Assembly (NCBI GenBank): GCA_035606915.1
Contig: DATNDU010000008.1
Coordinates: 1-64,000, forward strand
From: Roseiarcus sp035606915
Lineage (GTDB): Bacteria; Pseudomonadota; Alphaproteobacteria; Rhizobiales; Beijerinckiaceae
Reading direction: 5' to 3'
DNA: 64,000 nt
Shown: positions 24,594-35,400 of the stretch, one piece after another
Position numbering within the stretch: the stretch's first letter is position 1
How the letters are laid out: every line of letters starts with the position of its first letter
Notes under the pieces: generated by a model
Database searches by the model: none
The model's input: only the letters and a program-made list of their open reading frames with translations
What the model was told of the DNA's origin: nothing
Position numbers and translations under genes: made by a program

Positions 24594-26840
24594 TTGTCGG
24601 AACGTTCGAACAAGTCGCGGCTGCTGCGCGCGGTGCGCTGGACCCTGCTCGCCTTCGATGCCTTCATCGATTCCTCGATGTTCGACGCGGGTCGGCGCGC
24701 GCTCGGCGCGCTCTCGGCGGCGCAGGCGGCCTCGGAGCGGCTGCGGCTGCGCGGCTTCGCCAGGGCCGTGCTCGACCTCGCCTGCGAAGGCGCCAATATG
24801 GGGCTCGTCGGGCTCGTCGTCGCGCTGGTGCTGGCCCAGCCCGCCTTCAAGGCGACCGCCGACGACGACTGGCTCAAGCGCACCGATTTCGCCGTCACCT
24901 TCCTCGACCGTTACGGGGTCGAGATCGGCCGGCGCGGCATCAAGCACGACGAGACGGTGCCGTTCGACGAATTGCCGGAGAATTTCGTCAAGGCGGTGCT
25001 CGCCACCGAGGACCGGCGCTTCTTCCACCATTTCGGCGTCGACGTGATCGGCACTTTGCGCGCCCTCACCGTCAACGCCCACGCCGGCGGCGTCGTGCAG
25101 GGCGGCTCGACGATCACCCAGCAGCTCGCCAAGAACGTCTTCCTCAGCAACGAGCGCTCGATCTCGCGCAAGATCACCGAGGCGTTCCTGGCGCTGTGGC
25201 TCGAACACCAACTCACCAAGAAGCAGATCCTCAGCCTCTATCTCGACCGCGTCTACATGGGCGCCGGCACGTTCGGCGTCGAGGCGGCGGCGCGCCATTA
25301 CTTCGGCAAATCGATCCGCGACGTCAATCTCGCGCAAGCCGCGATGCTGGCGGGGCTGTTCAAGGCGCCGACGAAGTTCTCGCCCGGCGTCAACCTGCCG
25401 GCCGCCCGCGCCCGCGCCAACGACGTGTTGAGCAACCTCGTCGAGGCCGGCTTCATGACCGAGGCGCAGGTCTACTCGGCCCGCCGCAACCCGGCGACGC
25501 CCGTCGAGCATACCGACGAGCAGAGCCCCGACTGGTATCTCGATTTCGCCTTCAACGAGGTCAAGCAACTCGCCGCCAACGGCAAACTCGGGGCCGACCG
25601 CGTGCTGACGGTGCGCACCGGCCTCGACGAGGCCATCCAGCAGAAGGCCGAGGACGTGCTGGAAGAGAAGCTGCGCGTCGACGCACCCGCCTATCACGCC
25701 CATCAGGCCGCGGCGGTGGTCGCCGATCCCGACGGGCTGGTGCGCGCCATGGTCGGCGGCCGCGATTACGGCGCCAGCCAGTTCAACCGCGCCACCGACG
25801 CGCTGCGCCAGCCCGGCTCCTCGTTCAAGGTGCTCGTCTACCTCACCGCGCTGCTGACCAACAAGTTTCACCCCAACACGCTGGTCGATTCCTCGCCGAT
25901 CTGCATTGGCAATTACTGTGTCCACAACTACCACAACGAGCGCGGCGGCCGCATGCCGATGTATACGGCGCTGGCGCTGTCCTACAACACCGCAGCGATC
26001 TGGCTGTCATGGAAGATCGGCGAGGCCTATTGGCCGAAGGGCAAGCCGTTTCACTTGGCCCGGATGGCGGCGCTCGGCCGCTCGAAGATCATCGACACGG
26101 CGCGCCTGCTCGGCATAACGACGCCGCTGCCCGACACCGTGTCGCTGCCCGTCGGCGCCGACGAGGTGAAGATGATCGACATGGTCGGCGTCAACGCCAC
26201 CCTCGCCAACGGCGGCCATCGCACCGTCGCCCATGCGGCAACCGAAATCCGCAACGCCCAGGGGCAGGTGATCTACAGCTTCGATCGCGACGGCCCGAAG
26301 CCCGTGCAGATCGTACCGGCCGACAAGGTCGCGGAAATGAATAACATCATGATCCATGTCGTGACCGAGGGCACCGGGCGGGCGGCGCAAATCCCCGGCC
26401 GCGCCATCGCCGGCAAGACCGGCACCACCAACAACTCCACCAACGCCTGGTTCAACGCCTTCACCGGCAATCTCGTCGGCAGCGTGTGGTTTGGCAACGA
26501 TGACGGCTCGTCGATGGGCGACCTCACCGGCGGCGTGTTGCCAGCGCAGAGCTGGCACGACATCATGGCCTTCGCGCTGCGCAATCTGCCGCCGAAGCCG
26601 CCGTTCGGCGTGGCCGCGCCGCCGCCGGACGCTGCGGCCGCGGCGGCAGCCAAGGCGGCCGGCGCGGGCGCGGCCGGGGCGCCGGCGCGCGCTGCGACGC
26701 TGCCGCAGAATACCAGCCGCGCCCTGCTGGAAATCGCCGGGTTCGTCCACGATGCGGCAGCGCGGGCGGCGGCGGCGCCGGCGACGCAAGAGACCGGCTT
26801 CGCCAAAGCCGCCACGACCCCGCGCGTGGCCTCGCCGTGA
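24594..26840 (+). CDS. Class A penicillin-binding protein (transglycosylase/transpeptidase)
   Basis: 748-residue bifunctional peptidoglycan synthase anchored by one membrane helix (about residues 68-85, GLVGLVVALVLAQPAF). The glycosyltransferase domain has the catalytic ATEDRRFFHHFG and QGGSTITQQLAKN. The transpeptidase domain has SSFK (PGSSFKVLVYLTA), SYNT and KTGTT. The C-terminus is Ala-rich and probably disordered. The start is TTG 24594 with AAGGGC upstream. The family is PBP1A-like; several class A PBPs usually coexist, so no gene symbol is given. Confidence 0.92.
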   Translation: MSERSNKSRLLRAVRWTLLAFDAFIDSSMFDAGRRALGALSAAQAASERLRLRGFARAVLDLACEGANMGLVGLVVALVLAQPAFKATADDDWLKRTDFAVTFLDRYGVEIGRRGIKHDETVPFDELPENFVKAVLATEDRRFFHHFGVDVIGTLRALTVNAHAGGVVQGGSTITQQLAKNVFLSNERSISRKITEAFLALWLEHQLTKKQILSLYLDRVYMGAGTFGVEAAARHYFGKSIRDVNLAQAAMLAGLFKAPTKFSPGVNLPAARARANDVLSNLVEAGFMTEAQVYSARRNPATPVEHTDEQSPDWYLDFAFNEVKQLAANGKLGADRVLTVRTGLDEAIQQKAEDVLEEKLRVDAPAYHAHQAAAVVADPDGLVRAMVGGRDYGASQFNRATDALRQPGSSFKVLVYLTALLTNKFHPNTLVDSSPICIGNYCVHNYHNERGGRMPMYTALALSYNTAAIWLSWKIGEAYWPKGKPFHLARMAALGRSKIIDTARLLGITTPLPDTVSLPVGADEVKMIDMVGVNATLANGGHRTVAHAATEIRNAQGQVIYSFDRDGPKPVQIVPADKVAEMNNIMIHVVTEGTGRAAQIPGRAIAGKTGTTNNSTNAWFNAFTGNLVGSVWFGNDDGSSMGDLTGGVLPAQSWHDIMAFALRNLPPKPPFGVAAPPPDAAAAAAAKAAGAGAAGAPARAATLPQNTSRALLEIAGFVHDAAARAAAAPATQETGFAKAATTPRVASP

Positions 26841-26856
26841 CCTCGCGGCGCCGCTC

Positions 26857-27435
26857 ATGATCGGGCTCATCAAAGCCCTGGCCGTCGCCGTCGCCGGCCT
26901 CGCGCTTGGCTTGTGGGCGACGCGCGCGGCGCTGACCGGGGCGTTGCCGATCGCGGTCGACAGCCTCGGCCAGTGGCGCGTCGAGGCGCGCGCCGGGGCG
27001 GCCGACGCCGACCCCTATACGCGCGCCCGCATTGAGCGCAGCGGCGAAATCGCACTGGCGCTGGGCGAGGGGCTGCGCCTGACGACGCGCCTCGACAGCG
27101 AAGGGCGGACGCTCGACGGCGCCTGCGTCTACAAGCTCGGCCGGCAAGCGCCGACGGCGCGCTACTGGACGCTGGAGGCGATCGACGGCTCCGGCTTCCC
27201 GCTGGAGAACGCCGCCGGCCGCTACGTGCTGCGCTCGACCGAGTTGCTACGCGACCCCGACGGCGGCTTCGCGATCTGGATTTCGCCGAGCCCGCACGCC
27301 GGCAACTGGTTGCCCGTCGCCGCGCGCGGCCGCTTCGGGCTGGCGTTGCGGCTCTACGACCCCGCGCTCAGCGACGCCGCCGTCGGCTTCGAGCGCGCCA
27401 CGGCGCCGAGCGTCGTCAGGACGGCCTGCGGATGA
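26857..27435 (+). CDS. DUF1214-domain membrane-anchored protein
   Basis: 192 residues: an N-terminal hydrophobic anchor (IKALAVAVAGLALGLWAT), then a periplasmic domain of the DUF1214 type, recognised from RYVLRSTELLRDPDGGFAIW and NWLPVAARGRFGLALRLYDP. The function is unknown. It lies 16 nt after the PBP gene and overlaps the DUF1254 gene by four bases, so the three are probably cotranscribed. Confidence 0.78.
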   Translation: MIGLIKALAVAVAGLALGLWATRAALTGALPIAVDSLGQWRVEARAGAADADPYTRARIERSGEIALALGEGLRLTTRLDSEGRTLDGACVYKLGRQAPTARYWTLEAIDGSGFPLENAAGRYVLRSTELLRDPDGGFAIWISPSPHAGNWLPVAARGRFGLALRLYDPALSDAAVGFERATAPSVVRTACG

Positions 27436-28016
27436 GCGGGCGCCTCATCGGGCGGGCGCTCTATTACGCCGCGCTCGTCGCCGTCGTCGCCGGGCTCACG
27501 CATCTGGTGGCGCTGCTGATCGCGCCGAGCCTGGCCGAACACGACGCTTATGCGCGCGTCGAGACGCTGGGGCCGCCGTTCAAGACCATCGCGCTGCCAC
27601 AGGCCTCGCCGACGCAGCGCGTCTTCCCCTACGCCGACCCGGCCGTGGCGGCGGCGATCTGCCGCTACGACCTCACGGACGGCCCGGTGCGCGCTCGCGC
27701 GCCGCTCGGCCGGCCGGGGTTCTCGTCGCTGTCGTTCCATTCCCGGCGCGGCGTGGTGTTTTACGCGCTGACCGACCGGGCGGCCAACAAGGGGCGGATG
27801 GAGGCGCTGATCGTCACGCCTGAGCAATTGCGCAAGCTCGTCGCCCATGACGACGAGGACAACCCGAGCGACGACCTGCGCATCGTCTCGCCGACCCTGG
27901 CGGGCTTCGTGATGACGCGGGTGTTGAGCCAGAGCCCCGACGATGCGCCCTCCGCCGCCGCTCAAGCCGCGGCGATGACCTGCGCCCCCGAGCCGATCGC
28001 GGAAGCCGAGAGATAG
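27432..28016 (+). CDS. DUF1254-domain membrane-anchored protein
   Basis: 194 residues with an N-terminal membrane helix (YYAALVAVVAGLTHLVALLI) and a periplasmic part of the DUF1254 type. DUF1254 and DUF1214 occur together, fused in long proteins or as short neighbouring genes as here; the function of the pair is not established. The ATG overlaps the DUF1214 stop (ATGA), which supports coupled translation and a shared complex. Confidence 0.75.
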   Translation: MSGRLIGRALYYAALVAVVAGLTHLVALLIAPSLAEHDAYARVETLGPPFKTIALPQASPTQRVFPYADPAVAAAICRYDLTDGPVRARAPLGRPGFSSLSFHSRRGVVFYALTDRAANKGRMEALIVTPEQLRKLVAHDDEDNPSDDLRIVSPTLAGFVMTRVLSQSPDDAPSAAAQAAAMTCAPEPIAEAER

Positions 28017-28081
28017 CCGGCGATGGACAAAGCGACGCATCGGCGCGATGTTTGCGCCCAACGCCTAGCCTTGGGGGAACC

Positions 28082-29011
<930 letters not shown>

Positions 29012-29119
29012 GCGACTTAACCGAATCCTCGATAACTCGATTAGGACTTGTTTATCTTTTGCCCGCAACTCTGGGGTGAAGCCATCGCCGGCTGAAGGCG
29101 GACCTTACGCGGACGAAAG

Positions 29120-29383
29120 ATGATTGAGAACAGCGATCGGCGCAGCCGCAAACGCAAGGCGATCAATTCGCTTGCCTGGGCCGACCCCGGCGGCATTCTG
29201 CCGGTCATCGATTGCCGCCTCGTCGACTTCACCGAGGAGGGCGCGCGCGTCGTCGCCCCGCCGGGCGTCGAAATGCCTGACATCTTCCAGTTGCAGGTCG
29301 ATTCCTCGCGCATTCTGGGCGCCGCCGAAGTGATCTGGCGCGAGCAAAACCATGTCGGCGTCAGGTTCCTGACCCGCCTCTGA
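29120..29383 (+). CDS. Small PilZ-like domain protein
   Basis: 87 residues. The N-terminal basic cluster (RRSRKRK) and the following CRLVDFTEEGARVV match the two-part PilZ pattern (RxxxR, then D/NxSxxG), with Thr-Glu-Glu in place of the usual SxxG core. The barrel continues with FQLQVDSSRILGAAEVIWR. PilZ proteins bind cyclic di-GMP; the altered second motif makes ligand binding uncertain. It is close to the DUF1217 gene downstream. Confidence 0.7.
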   Translation: MIENSDRRSRKRKAINSLAWADPGGILPVIDCRLVDFTEEGARVVAPPGVEMPDIFQLQVDSSRILGAAEVIWREQNHVGVRFLTRL

Positions 29384-29484
29384 TGCGGGTTCGGCGCCTT
29401 TCGCGCAAGCTTGGCGTCGTAGAGGGAGATGAACGCACGAGGGCAGGCGGGGGACCGCCCGTCACGGCTCATCACGAGGCGGTC

Positions 29485-30345
29485 ATGACCAATACGACGA
29501 CGGCATTTCTCGCCATTCAAAACAATCTCGCGCGCTACCAGAAGCTCACCGCCGAGCAGCCTTCGGTGAAGACGGCGACCGCCTATTACCAGGCCAATAT
29601 CGGCAAGGTGAGCACCATCGGCGAGTTCGTCGGCAACTATCGCCTGCTGTCCTATGCCTTGAACGCCTACGGTCTCGGCGATCAGATCAACAACAAGGCG
29701 CTCATCGCCAAGGTGCTCGAACAGGGTACGTCGAGCCCCAGGGCGCTCGCCAACACCCTCGAAAACGCCCACTGGAAGGCTTTTGCCGACGCCTTCAACT
29801 TTTCCGCTGCCGGCAGCGCCGCGCCCGCGTCCGCAACCGCTGTGGCGACGACGACAAGCGATTATGTCGAGCAGAAACTCGAAGAGAACCAGGGCCAGAG
29901 CGATCCCGGCGTGCAACTGGCGCTCTATTTCGCGCGCGTCGCGCCGACGATCACCAACAGCCTGCAAATGCTCGCCGACACTAATCTCACGCAAGTCGTG
30001 CAGACGATTTTCAATCTGCCGGCGGGCACAAGCGAGACCCAGATCAACAACGAAGCGGCGGCGCTACAGAAGCTGATGCCGGTCTCGGAACTGAAGGGCC
30101 CGGCGACCGTCAAATCCCTCACCGAGCGCTTCACGGCCGCCTACGACGCCAAATATGGCGTCGGCGGAACAGATCCCGGCGGCTCGCTTTCCGTCAGCGA
30201 CGGCAATGCGGCATCGCCCGTGTCGGCCGCTTCCAGCATCCTGTCGCAGGTGATTTCCAGCAATTCCGAGGCGCTGGCGAGCCGTTCCTCCTATACGCCG
30301 CTCATCAGCCCGAGTCTGCTCGCCAGCCTCGCGCTCGGCGGTTGA
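29485..30345 (+). CDS. DUF1217 (flagellar-cluster type) protein
   Basis: 286 residues, no signal peptide, helical, with repeated segments such as TATAYYQANIGKVSTIGEF and Ser/Ala-rich linkers. DUF1217 proteins normally lie inside flagellar gene clusters of rhizobia; here no other flagellar gene is near, so it is an orphan copy. ATG 29485 with AGGCGG just upstream is chosen over a longer frame beginning at 29383. The domain assignment is by resemblance. Confidence 0.72.
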   Translation: MTNTTTAFLAIQNNLARYQKLTAEQPSVKTATAYYQANIGKVSTIGEFVGNYRLLSYALNAYGLGDQINNKALIAKVLEQGTSSPRALANTLENAHWKAFADAFNFSAAGSAAPASATAVATTTSDYVEQKLEENQGQSDPGVQLALYFARVAPTITNSLQMLADTNLTQVVQTIFNLPAGTSETQINNEAAALQKLMPVSELKGPATVKSLTERFTAAYDAKYGVGGTDPGGSLSVSDGNAASPVSAASSILSQVISSNSEALASRSSYTPLISPSLLASLALGG

Positions 30346-30501
30346 GCTGGATGCAGCGGCCGACACTGCAAAGCGTCGCCTGCGCGGCGGCCCGGGCGAG
30401 CCAACCGCCCTGCGACAAAAAGCGATGGCTTGAATGGGCGGCCGTCAGGGTCTAATGCCGCGCGCGCGCCGTTCCCGGCGCGGGATCATTCGGGACCGAT
30501 C

Positions 30502-31700
<1,199 letters not shown>

Positions 31701-31704
<4 letters not shown>

Positions 31705-32366
31705 CGCCGCTGACGCTGGTCTTCGATCTCGACGGCACGTTGGCGGAGACCGCGCCGGACCTGATCGGCGCCCTCAACCACGTGCTGGCCGGGGACGATA
31801 TCGCCCCCGTGCCGGTCGAGGCCGCCCGTTCGCTGCTCGGCGCAGGCGCCCGCGCGCTCATCGAGCGCGGCTATGCCCGCGCCGGCCGCGAGTTGACGCG
31901 CGCACGGCTCGACGCGCAGTTCGATGCGTTCCTTGAATTCTACGACGCCCATATCGCCGACCACTCGACGCTGTTTCCGGGCGTGCTTGCCTGCCTCGAT
32001 CGTTGCCGCGCCGAGGGTTGGCGGCTGGCGGTATGCACCAACAAGCTCGAACATTCTTCGCACCTGCTGCTCGGCAAGCTCGGCGTCGCCGAGCGCTTCA
32101 CCTTCGTCTGCGGGCAGGACACGTTCGGCGTCGCCAAGCCCGATCCGAAGCCGCTGTTGGAGACGGTGGCGCGCGCCGGCGGCGTCATCGCGCGCAGCGT
32201 GATGGTCGGCGATTCCGTCACCGACATCCGCACCGCGCGAGCGGCGGGGGTGCTGGTGGTGGCGGTCGATTTCGGCTACACCGACGTTCCCGTGACCGAA
32301 CTCGGCCCCGACCGGGTGATCTCGCATTTCGACGCGCTCGACGGGGCCGTGCGCGCCTTGACTTGA
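31701..32366 (+). CDS. gph: Phosphoglycolate phosphatase-type HAD hydrolase
   Basis: 221-residue cytoplasmic HAD-superfamily phosphatase. Motif I VFDLDGTLAET is at residues 7-17, motif II lies in VCTNK, motif III Lys in VAKPDPKP and motif IV in MVGDSVTDIRTA. Family members remove phosphoglycolate from DNA repair or photorespiration. The start is TTG 31701, overlapping the aminotransferase stop by four bases. It is followed by tRNA-Val. Confidence 0.85.
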
Positions 32367-32396
32367 GCGTCCCGCACGGCTTACAGGGGCGAGATC

Positions 32397-32471
32397 GGGC
32401 GATTAGCTCAGCGGTAGAGCACTCCCTTCACACGGGAGGGGCCACAGGTTCGATCCCTGTATCGCCCACCA
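32397..32471 (+). tRNA. tRNA-Val (anticodon CAC)
   Basis: 75 nt including an encoded CCA. The acceptor arms GGGCGAT (32397-32403) and ATCGCCC (32461-32467) pair perfectly. The anticodon stem is CTCCC/GGGAG around the loop TTCACAC, anticodon CAC. The T-loop GTTCGATC is present. It marks the left edge of the accessory region. Confidence 0.96.
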
Positions 32472-32806
32472 CGAGACCACTGGAATCGCTGACGATTTCC
32501 TGCCTAGACCTTCTGCACGACCAATCAAGGGTTTGTGGGCTCGGAATACGGCCTGCGAACTGAAATCGGGCCGATTTCTCCGTCACTGACGCCTGCTTTT
32601 GCAGAAAGTCTCTGTCGACAAAAATCGGTTTCCCGGAATGGAAGGCGTCCGTAGGTCGACATAGATCATTTCCATTTCGTCGCTCAAACTTCGCGCTGAG
32701 AGCGCTAAAAAATCAGCTTGCGCCGCGATTGACGAAAGGATTTCATTCTGCATACAATTTTCAATTGAGGCTCATTCCGAGCTTCGTAAACCGGAGGCTC
32801 TCCGCC
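32472..32806. other. Intergenic region between tRNA-Val and the MFS gene
   Basis: 335 bp without a credible gene. It contains a perfect 17-bp palindrome GAAATCGGGCCGATTTC at 32562-32578 and, at 32655-32672, a copy of the 18-bp site also present in the gntR/puuE intergenic region. I saw no repeat of the tRNA 3' end and no integrase gene. Confidence 0.5.
32655..32672 (+). promoter_or_regulatory. Candidate GntR-FCD operator upstream of the MFS transporter
   Basis: GTCGACATAGATCATTTC matches the reverse complement of the site at 35360-35377 in 17 of 18 positions. One copy lies before the transporter and one between the regulator and the deacetylase gene, which suggests a shared binding site for the regulator at 34284-35330. 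Confidence 0.6.
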
Positions 32807-34162
32807 TTGGCCATCGCAGCCCCAGCTTCGCCCCTCGTTCAGCGCTCCGCGGCGCCCAGCGAAATGACGGACACCTCGCCGTTGACCAAAGGCCAGGTGA
32901 GCTACACCGCCGTCGTCGCCCTCTTCGCCTGGACCTTCGCGGTCTACGATCTCATCACTTTCGGCAATCTGTTGCCGAAAATTCAGCAAGAGTTCGGCTG
33001 GTCGAACGCCGTCGCCTCCTATGTCGCGACGTTCGTCGGCCTGTCCTCGCTCGTCGTCGCTCTCGCCGTCGGTCCGGTGATCGATCGTTTGGGGCGGCGC
33101 TTCGCGCTCGTGCTGACGACGGGCGGCGCGGCGGTCAGTTCCGGCCTCGCCGCTTTTGCTATCGGCCCGGTGTCGCTCGTGCTGTTCCGCGCGCTCTCGG
33201 GCTTCGGCATGTCGGAGCAGGCGGTCAACGCGGCCTATCTCAACGAAGTGTTCGGCGCGCGCGCCAAGGGCCTGCTCTACGGCATCGTGCAAGCCGGATG
33301 GCCGCTCGGCGTGATGCTGTCCTCGGGGCTGGCCGCCTGGCTTTTGCCTGAGATCGGCTGGCGCGGCGTGTTCCTCGTCGCGACGTTCCCGCTGGTCGTG
33401 ATTTTGCTGTTTCGCTTCGGCCTGCGCGAATCCCCCTATTTCGCCAAGCTCAAGCATATCCGCGGGCTGCGCGCGCAAGGCGACGTCGCGGGTTCGCAGG
33501 AGTTGGCGAAGCGCTGGAGCCTGGACGTCTCCAACGACGACCGCGCCAACACCTATGCCGAGTTGTTCACTCCGGCCTTGCGCCGTCAGTCGATCGCGCT
33601 CGGCGCCATGTTCTTCTTCAAGATCATCTCCGACTCGCAATTGACCGTGCTCGCCACCTCCGTGCTTGGCCAAGCCAAGGGCATCGACCTGACGAGCGCG
33701 CTGTGGACGATCTTCTTCGGCAACGGCGTCGCGGTGCTCGGTTATCTGTTCCTGGGCTGGCTCGGCGACCGCATCGGCCGCCGCGAGACTGTGATCGTCG
33801 CCCAGACGCTGGCGGCGGTGATGATCTTTGTGCTGTTGTTCGTCGCCCAGAGCCTGACGGCCGTCGTCATCGGCTATGCGCTGGTGCTGTTCTTCGCACA
33901 GGGCGCCGCGGCGCCGTTCTTCGCCTATGTCGGCGAATCGTTTCCGACCCGCGTGCGCGGCACTGGCGCGGCCTTCATCAACATCACCGGCCCGATCGGC
34001 GGCATTTTCGGACCGCTCGTCTATGGCGCCTTGCAGCAGGCGGGCGCAAGCCCGACGGTCGCGGCGGCCTCAAGCGGCGTGGCGGCCCTCGTCGCCGCCG
34101 GCTGCATGTTGGCGGCCCGCTCCATCCGCCCCGGGCAGGAACTGACTGCGATCTCGCACTGA
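32807..34162 (+). CDS. Major facilitator superfamily transporter (organic acid type)
   Basis: 451-residue inner-membrane secondary transporter with 12 predicted helices. The loop 2-3 signature appears as GPVIDRLGRRFALV and its repeat as GWLGDRIGRRETVI. The type resembles the aromatic or organic acid/proton symporters. The start is TTG 32807 because GGAGG lies 9 nt upstream; an in-frame extension to 32729 has no such site. With the adjacent PuuE-like and racemase-like genes it probably imports an ureide, hydantoin or related carboxylate (inference). Confidence 0.88.
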   Translation: MAIAAPASPLVQRSAAPSEMTDTSPLTKGQVSYTAVVALFAWTFAVYDLITFGNLLPKIQQEFGWSNAVASYVATFVGLSSLVVALAVGPVIDRLGRRFALVLTTGGAAVSSGLAAFAIGPVSLVLFRALSGFGMSEQAVNAAYLNEVFGARAKGLLYGIVQAGWPLGVMLSSGLAAWLLPEIGWRGVFLVATFPLVVILLFRFGLRESPYFAKLKHIRGLRAQGDVAGSQELAKRWSLDVSNDDRANTYAELFTPALRRQSIALGAMFFFKIISDSQLTVLATSVLGQAKGIDLTSALWTIFFGNGVAVLGYLFLGWLGDRIGRRETVIVAQTLAAVMIFVLLFVAQSLTAVVIGYALVLFFAQGAAAPFFAYVGESFPTRVRGTGAAFINITGPIGGIFGPLVYGALQQAGASPTVAAASSGVAALVAAGCMLAARSIRPGQELTAISH

Positions 34163-34258
34163 ACGCCTCGCCGGCGCGCTTCATCCGGTTTTCGAGCGAA
34201 GGGCCCGAAAACGATCGCGCGAAATTCTGGCGCAGAAAGAAAATCCCGCGCGAACGGA

Positions 34259-34284
34259 ATACGGCTTTCTGCCGAAAGCCGTAT
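34259..34284. terminator. Hairpin between convergent MFS and GntR genes
   Basis: A perfect 11-bp inverted repeat (ATACGGCTTTC / GAAAGCCGTAT) with a 4-nt loop ends at the GntR stop codon. A second stem GTTTTCG/CGAAAAC lies at about 34191-34215. Neither has a strong U-run, but the position between two convergent genes fits a bidirectional terminator. Confidence 0.55.
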
Positions 34285-35330
34285 CACTTGCGCGCCGGCA
34301 GGCGCCCCTGATGACCCGTCAAATGCCCGTTCATCAATTCCCCCGCGCCCTTGGCGTCGCCCGCCGCGATGAGATCGATGAGCGCTGTGTGCTCCTCGAT
34401 CGCGCAGGCGGGCGGCGCTCCGTCGTAGAGCAGCACCGCCAGCGACGTTTTGGCCGCAAGCTGCTGCACGAAGCCTTCGAGCAGGCGGTTTTCGCCGAGC
34501 GAGGCGAGAACCGAGTGAAACTCCGTCAGCAGATGCACGTAACGGCCGCGGTCGCCCGAGGCGCGCGCCGCTTGCTGCCGCTCGACATGCCGGCGCAGCG
34601 CGCGGATGTCGTGCGCCGTGCAATGGCGGCAGAGATCGCCGACGATCTCGCCTTCGATCAGCCGCCGCGCCGCATAGGCCTGCTGCACCTCGGCGAGCGA
34701 GGGATTGGCGACGAAAGCGCCGCGGTTGCGATGCAGCGTGACGATGCCGGCGAAGGCGAGCCGGCGCAGCGCCTCGCGCACCAGCGTGCGGCCCGTGCCG
34801 AGCTTCTCGGCGATATGCGCCTCGCTCAGCTTCTGCCCGGGCTTGTAGCGCTCGGCGACGATCAGCGTCGCGATGGCGTTCGCCGCTGCGTCGTCGGAAG
34901 CCAAGCCGTGGAAGAGCCCGCCGCGGCCGAACTGGCGCGCTTCGCTCGGCAGCGCGCGCTCCCGCACAGGCGGCGGCTCGGCGCGGATCTTCATCGGCTC
35001 TCCGGCGCGCTTCAGCGCCTTGAGAATGGTTTCGGCCGACAGCGCCAGACCGTGACGGCGCTCCAGTTCGGATTTCAGCCGGTGGACGCCAAGCCCCTCG
35101 TTCTGCCTGAGTTCGAGAATCAGGGCTTGCTCGCGCGCGAACACTTTCTGGTTCGGCGACGACGACGGTCTGCGGCTCGTGTCGGCCAGACCTTCCGGCC
35201 CCGCCTCCTGGTAGCGCCGCCACCATTTGCGCAAAGTTGGACGCGAAATGCCGAAGCGCGCGCACACGCGCCCGGCGCTGCCCGTCGCCTCGTAGGCTTC
35301 GATCCAGCGCAAGCGTTCCTCGATCGGCAT
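34284..35330 (-). CDS. GntR/FCD regulator fused to an N-terminal transposase-like HTH
   Basis: 348 residues in two parts. Residues 1-115 are a homeodomain-like HTH of IS630/IS481 transposase type (RVCARFGISRPTLRKWWRRY, about 21-40, then a second HTH-like segment to about 110). Residues 145-208 are a GntR winged helix (AEKLGTGRTLVREALRRL), followed by an all-helical FCD ligand domain (about 218-340). Two DNA-binding modules in one regulator are unusual. It is divergent from the PuuE-like gene and probably controls it and the MFS gene through the shared 18-bp site. The stop lies within a terminator hairpin. Confidence 0.85.
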   Translation of the reverse strand: MPIEERLRWIEAYEATGSAGRVCARFGISRPTLRKWWRRYQEAGPEGLADTSRRPSSSPNQKVFAREQALILELRQNEGLGVHRLKSELERRHGLALSAETILKALKRAGEPMKIRAEPPPVRERALPSEARQFGRGGLFHGLASDDAAANAIATLIVAERYKPGQKLSEAHIAEKLGTGRTLVREALRRLAFAGIVTLHRNRGAFVANPSLAEVQQAYAARRLIEGEIVGDLCRHCTAHDIRALRRHVERQQAARASGDRGRYVHLLTEFHSVLASLGENRLLEGFVQQLAAKTSLAVLLYDGAPPACAIEEHTALIDLIAAGDAKGAGELMNGHLTGHQGRLPARK

Positions 35331-35359
35331 CGGTTAGACTCGGGGCATAGGTTCGACGC

Positions 35360-35377
35360 GAAATGATCTATGTAGAC
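35360..35377 (-). promoter_or_regulatory. Candidate GntR-FCD operator between gntR and the deacetylase gene
   Basis: On the minus strand this reads GTCTACATAGATCATTTC, one mismatch from the site at 32655-32672. It lies in the 70-bp gap between two divergent genes, where a bound regulator could act on both promoters. Confidence 0.6.
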
Positions 35378-35400
35378 TGTTTAATGACGGAGACCTCGCA

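Noticed and set aside
28052..28081. N-terminal extension of the HDAC-like gene
   Set aside because: The ribosome site GGGGG sits inside the extension and points to GTG 28082.
32397..32806. tRNA-Val as an attachment site with a duplicated 3' end
   Set aside because: No second copy of the tRNA 3' segment and no integrase gene was seen in the window.
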